A stretch of DNA of 5,296 bases. Origin: Candidatus Altarchaeales archaeon WOR_SM1_86-2. Lineage in GTDB: Archaea; Altiarchaeota; Altiarchaeia; IMC4; MCBC01. The DNA is taken from assembly GCA_001723855.1 (NCBI GenBank), contig MCBC01000121.1, positions 1 through 5,296 on the forward strand, read 5' to 3'. This document shows, one piece after another, positions 5,227 to 5,296 of this stretch (positions are counted from its first letter, which is position 1; every line of letters starts with the position of its first letter). The translations under genes were made by a program, and so were the position numbers. The notes under the pieces were generated by a model that made no database searches, had not been told where the DNA came from, and saw only the letters and a program-made list of their open reading frames with translations.

Positions 5227-5296
5227 ATCCCTCATCAGTCCGGGAGGCCTTCTTTTGGGCTATAAAGGCCATTTTGGGCGTTATATCGAATTTAAA

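Noticed and set aside
5165..5272. 35-codon reverse ORF from ATG at 5272
   Set aside because: It is antisense to the better supported forward ORF, has only a weak TATA-like match at the window edge and shows no family resemblance.

Overview
The window looks archaeal, most likely from the methanogen/ANME side of the Euryarchaeota (Halobacteriota). The evidence is an archaeal MutS-family ATPase tail, a Rad50-type ATPase with a Cys-Pro-Val-Cys zinc hook, and an RNA ligase of the archaeal Pab1020/Rnl3 type. Arginine codons are mostly AGA/AGG. Three genes have TATA-like boxes centred about 26 bp before the ATG with no Shine-Dalgarno sequence, which is the archaeal leaderless arrangement. The lineage is an inference; there is no rRNA or other direct marker.

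All recognised genes are on the + strand. Positions 3-404 are the last 133 codons of a MutS-like ATPase whose start lies outside the window. Positions 405-784 are non-coding. Most of that gap (434-619) is a chain of back-to-back perfect or near-perfect inverted repeats, mostly with 3-nt loops, followed by a G5T/AC5 hairpin at 662-677. Positions 785-3145 encode a full-length Rad50 homologue (786 aa). It has a downstream companion (about 3117-3572) that I do not recognise by name. That protein ends in what looks like a winged-helix wing interrupted by an in-frame TAG, after which the same frame stays strongly coding for 47 more codons to TAA at 3714-3716. Positions 3786-4898 encode the RNA ligase (370 aa) with all the expected nucleotidyltransferase motifs.

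The last 400 bp hold a pair of touching inverted repeats (4995-5026) and a perfect 19-bp tandem duplication that looks like a doubled BRE-TATA promoter (5044-5081). A 40-codon ORF begins at 5104, exactly where a leaderless start is expected. The same protein may continue in another frame to the window edge.

The genes share a theme of nucleic-acid maintenance (MutS-like and Rad50 ATPases for DNA, Rnl3 for RNA end joining). Each main gene appears to have its own promoter, so there is no proof of one operon. No mre11, herA or nurA lies beside rad50 here. The two observations most worth following are the hairpin chain and the in-frame amber codon, which could be pyrrolysine, a recent nonsense mutation or an assembly error.
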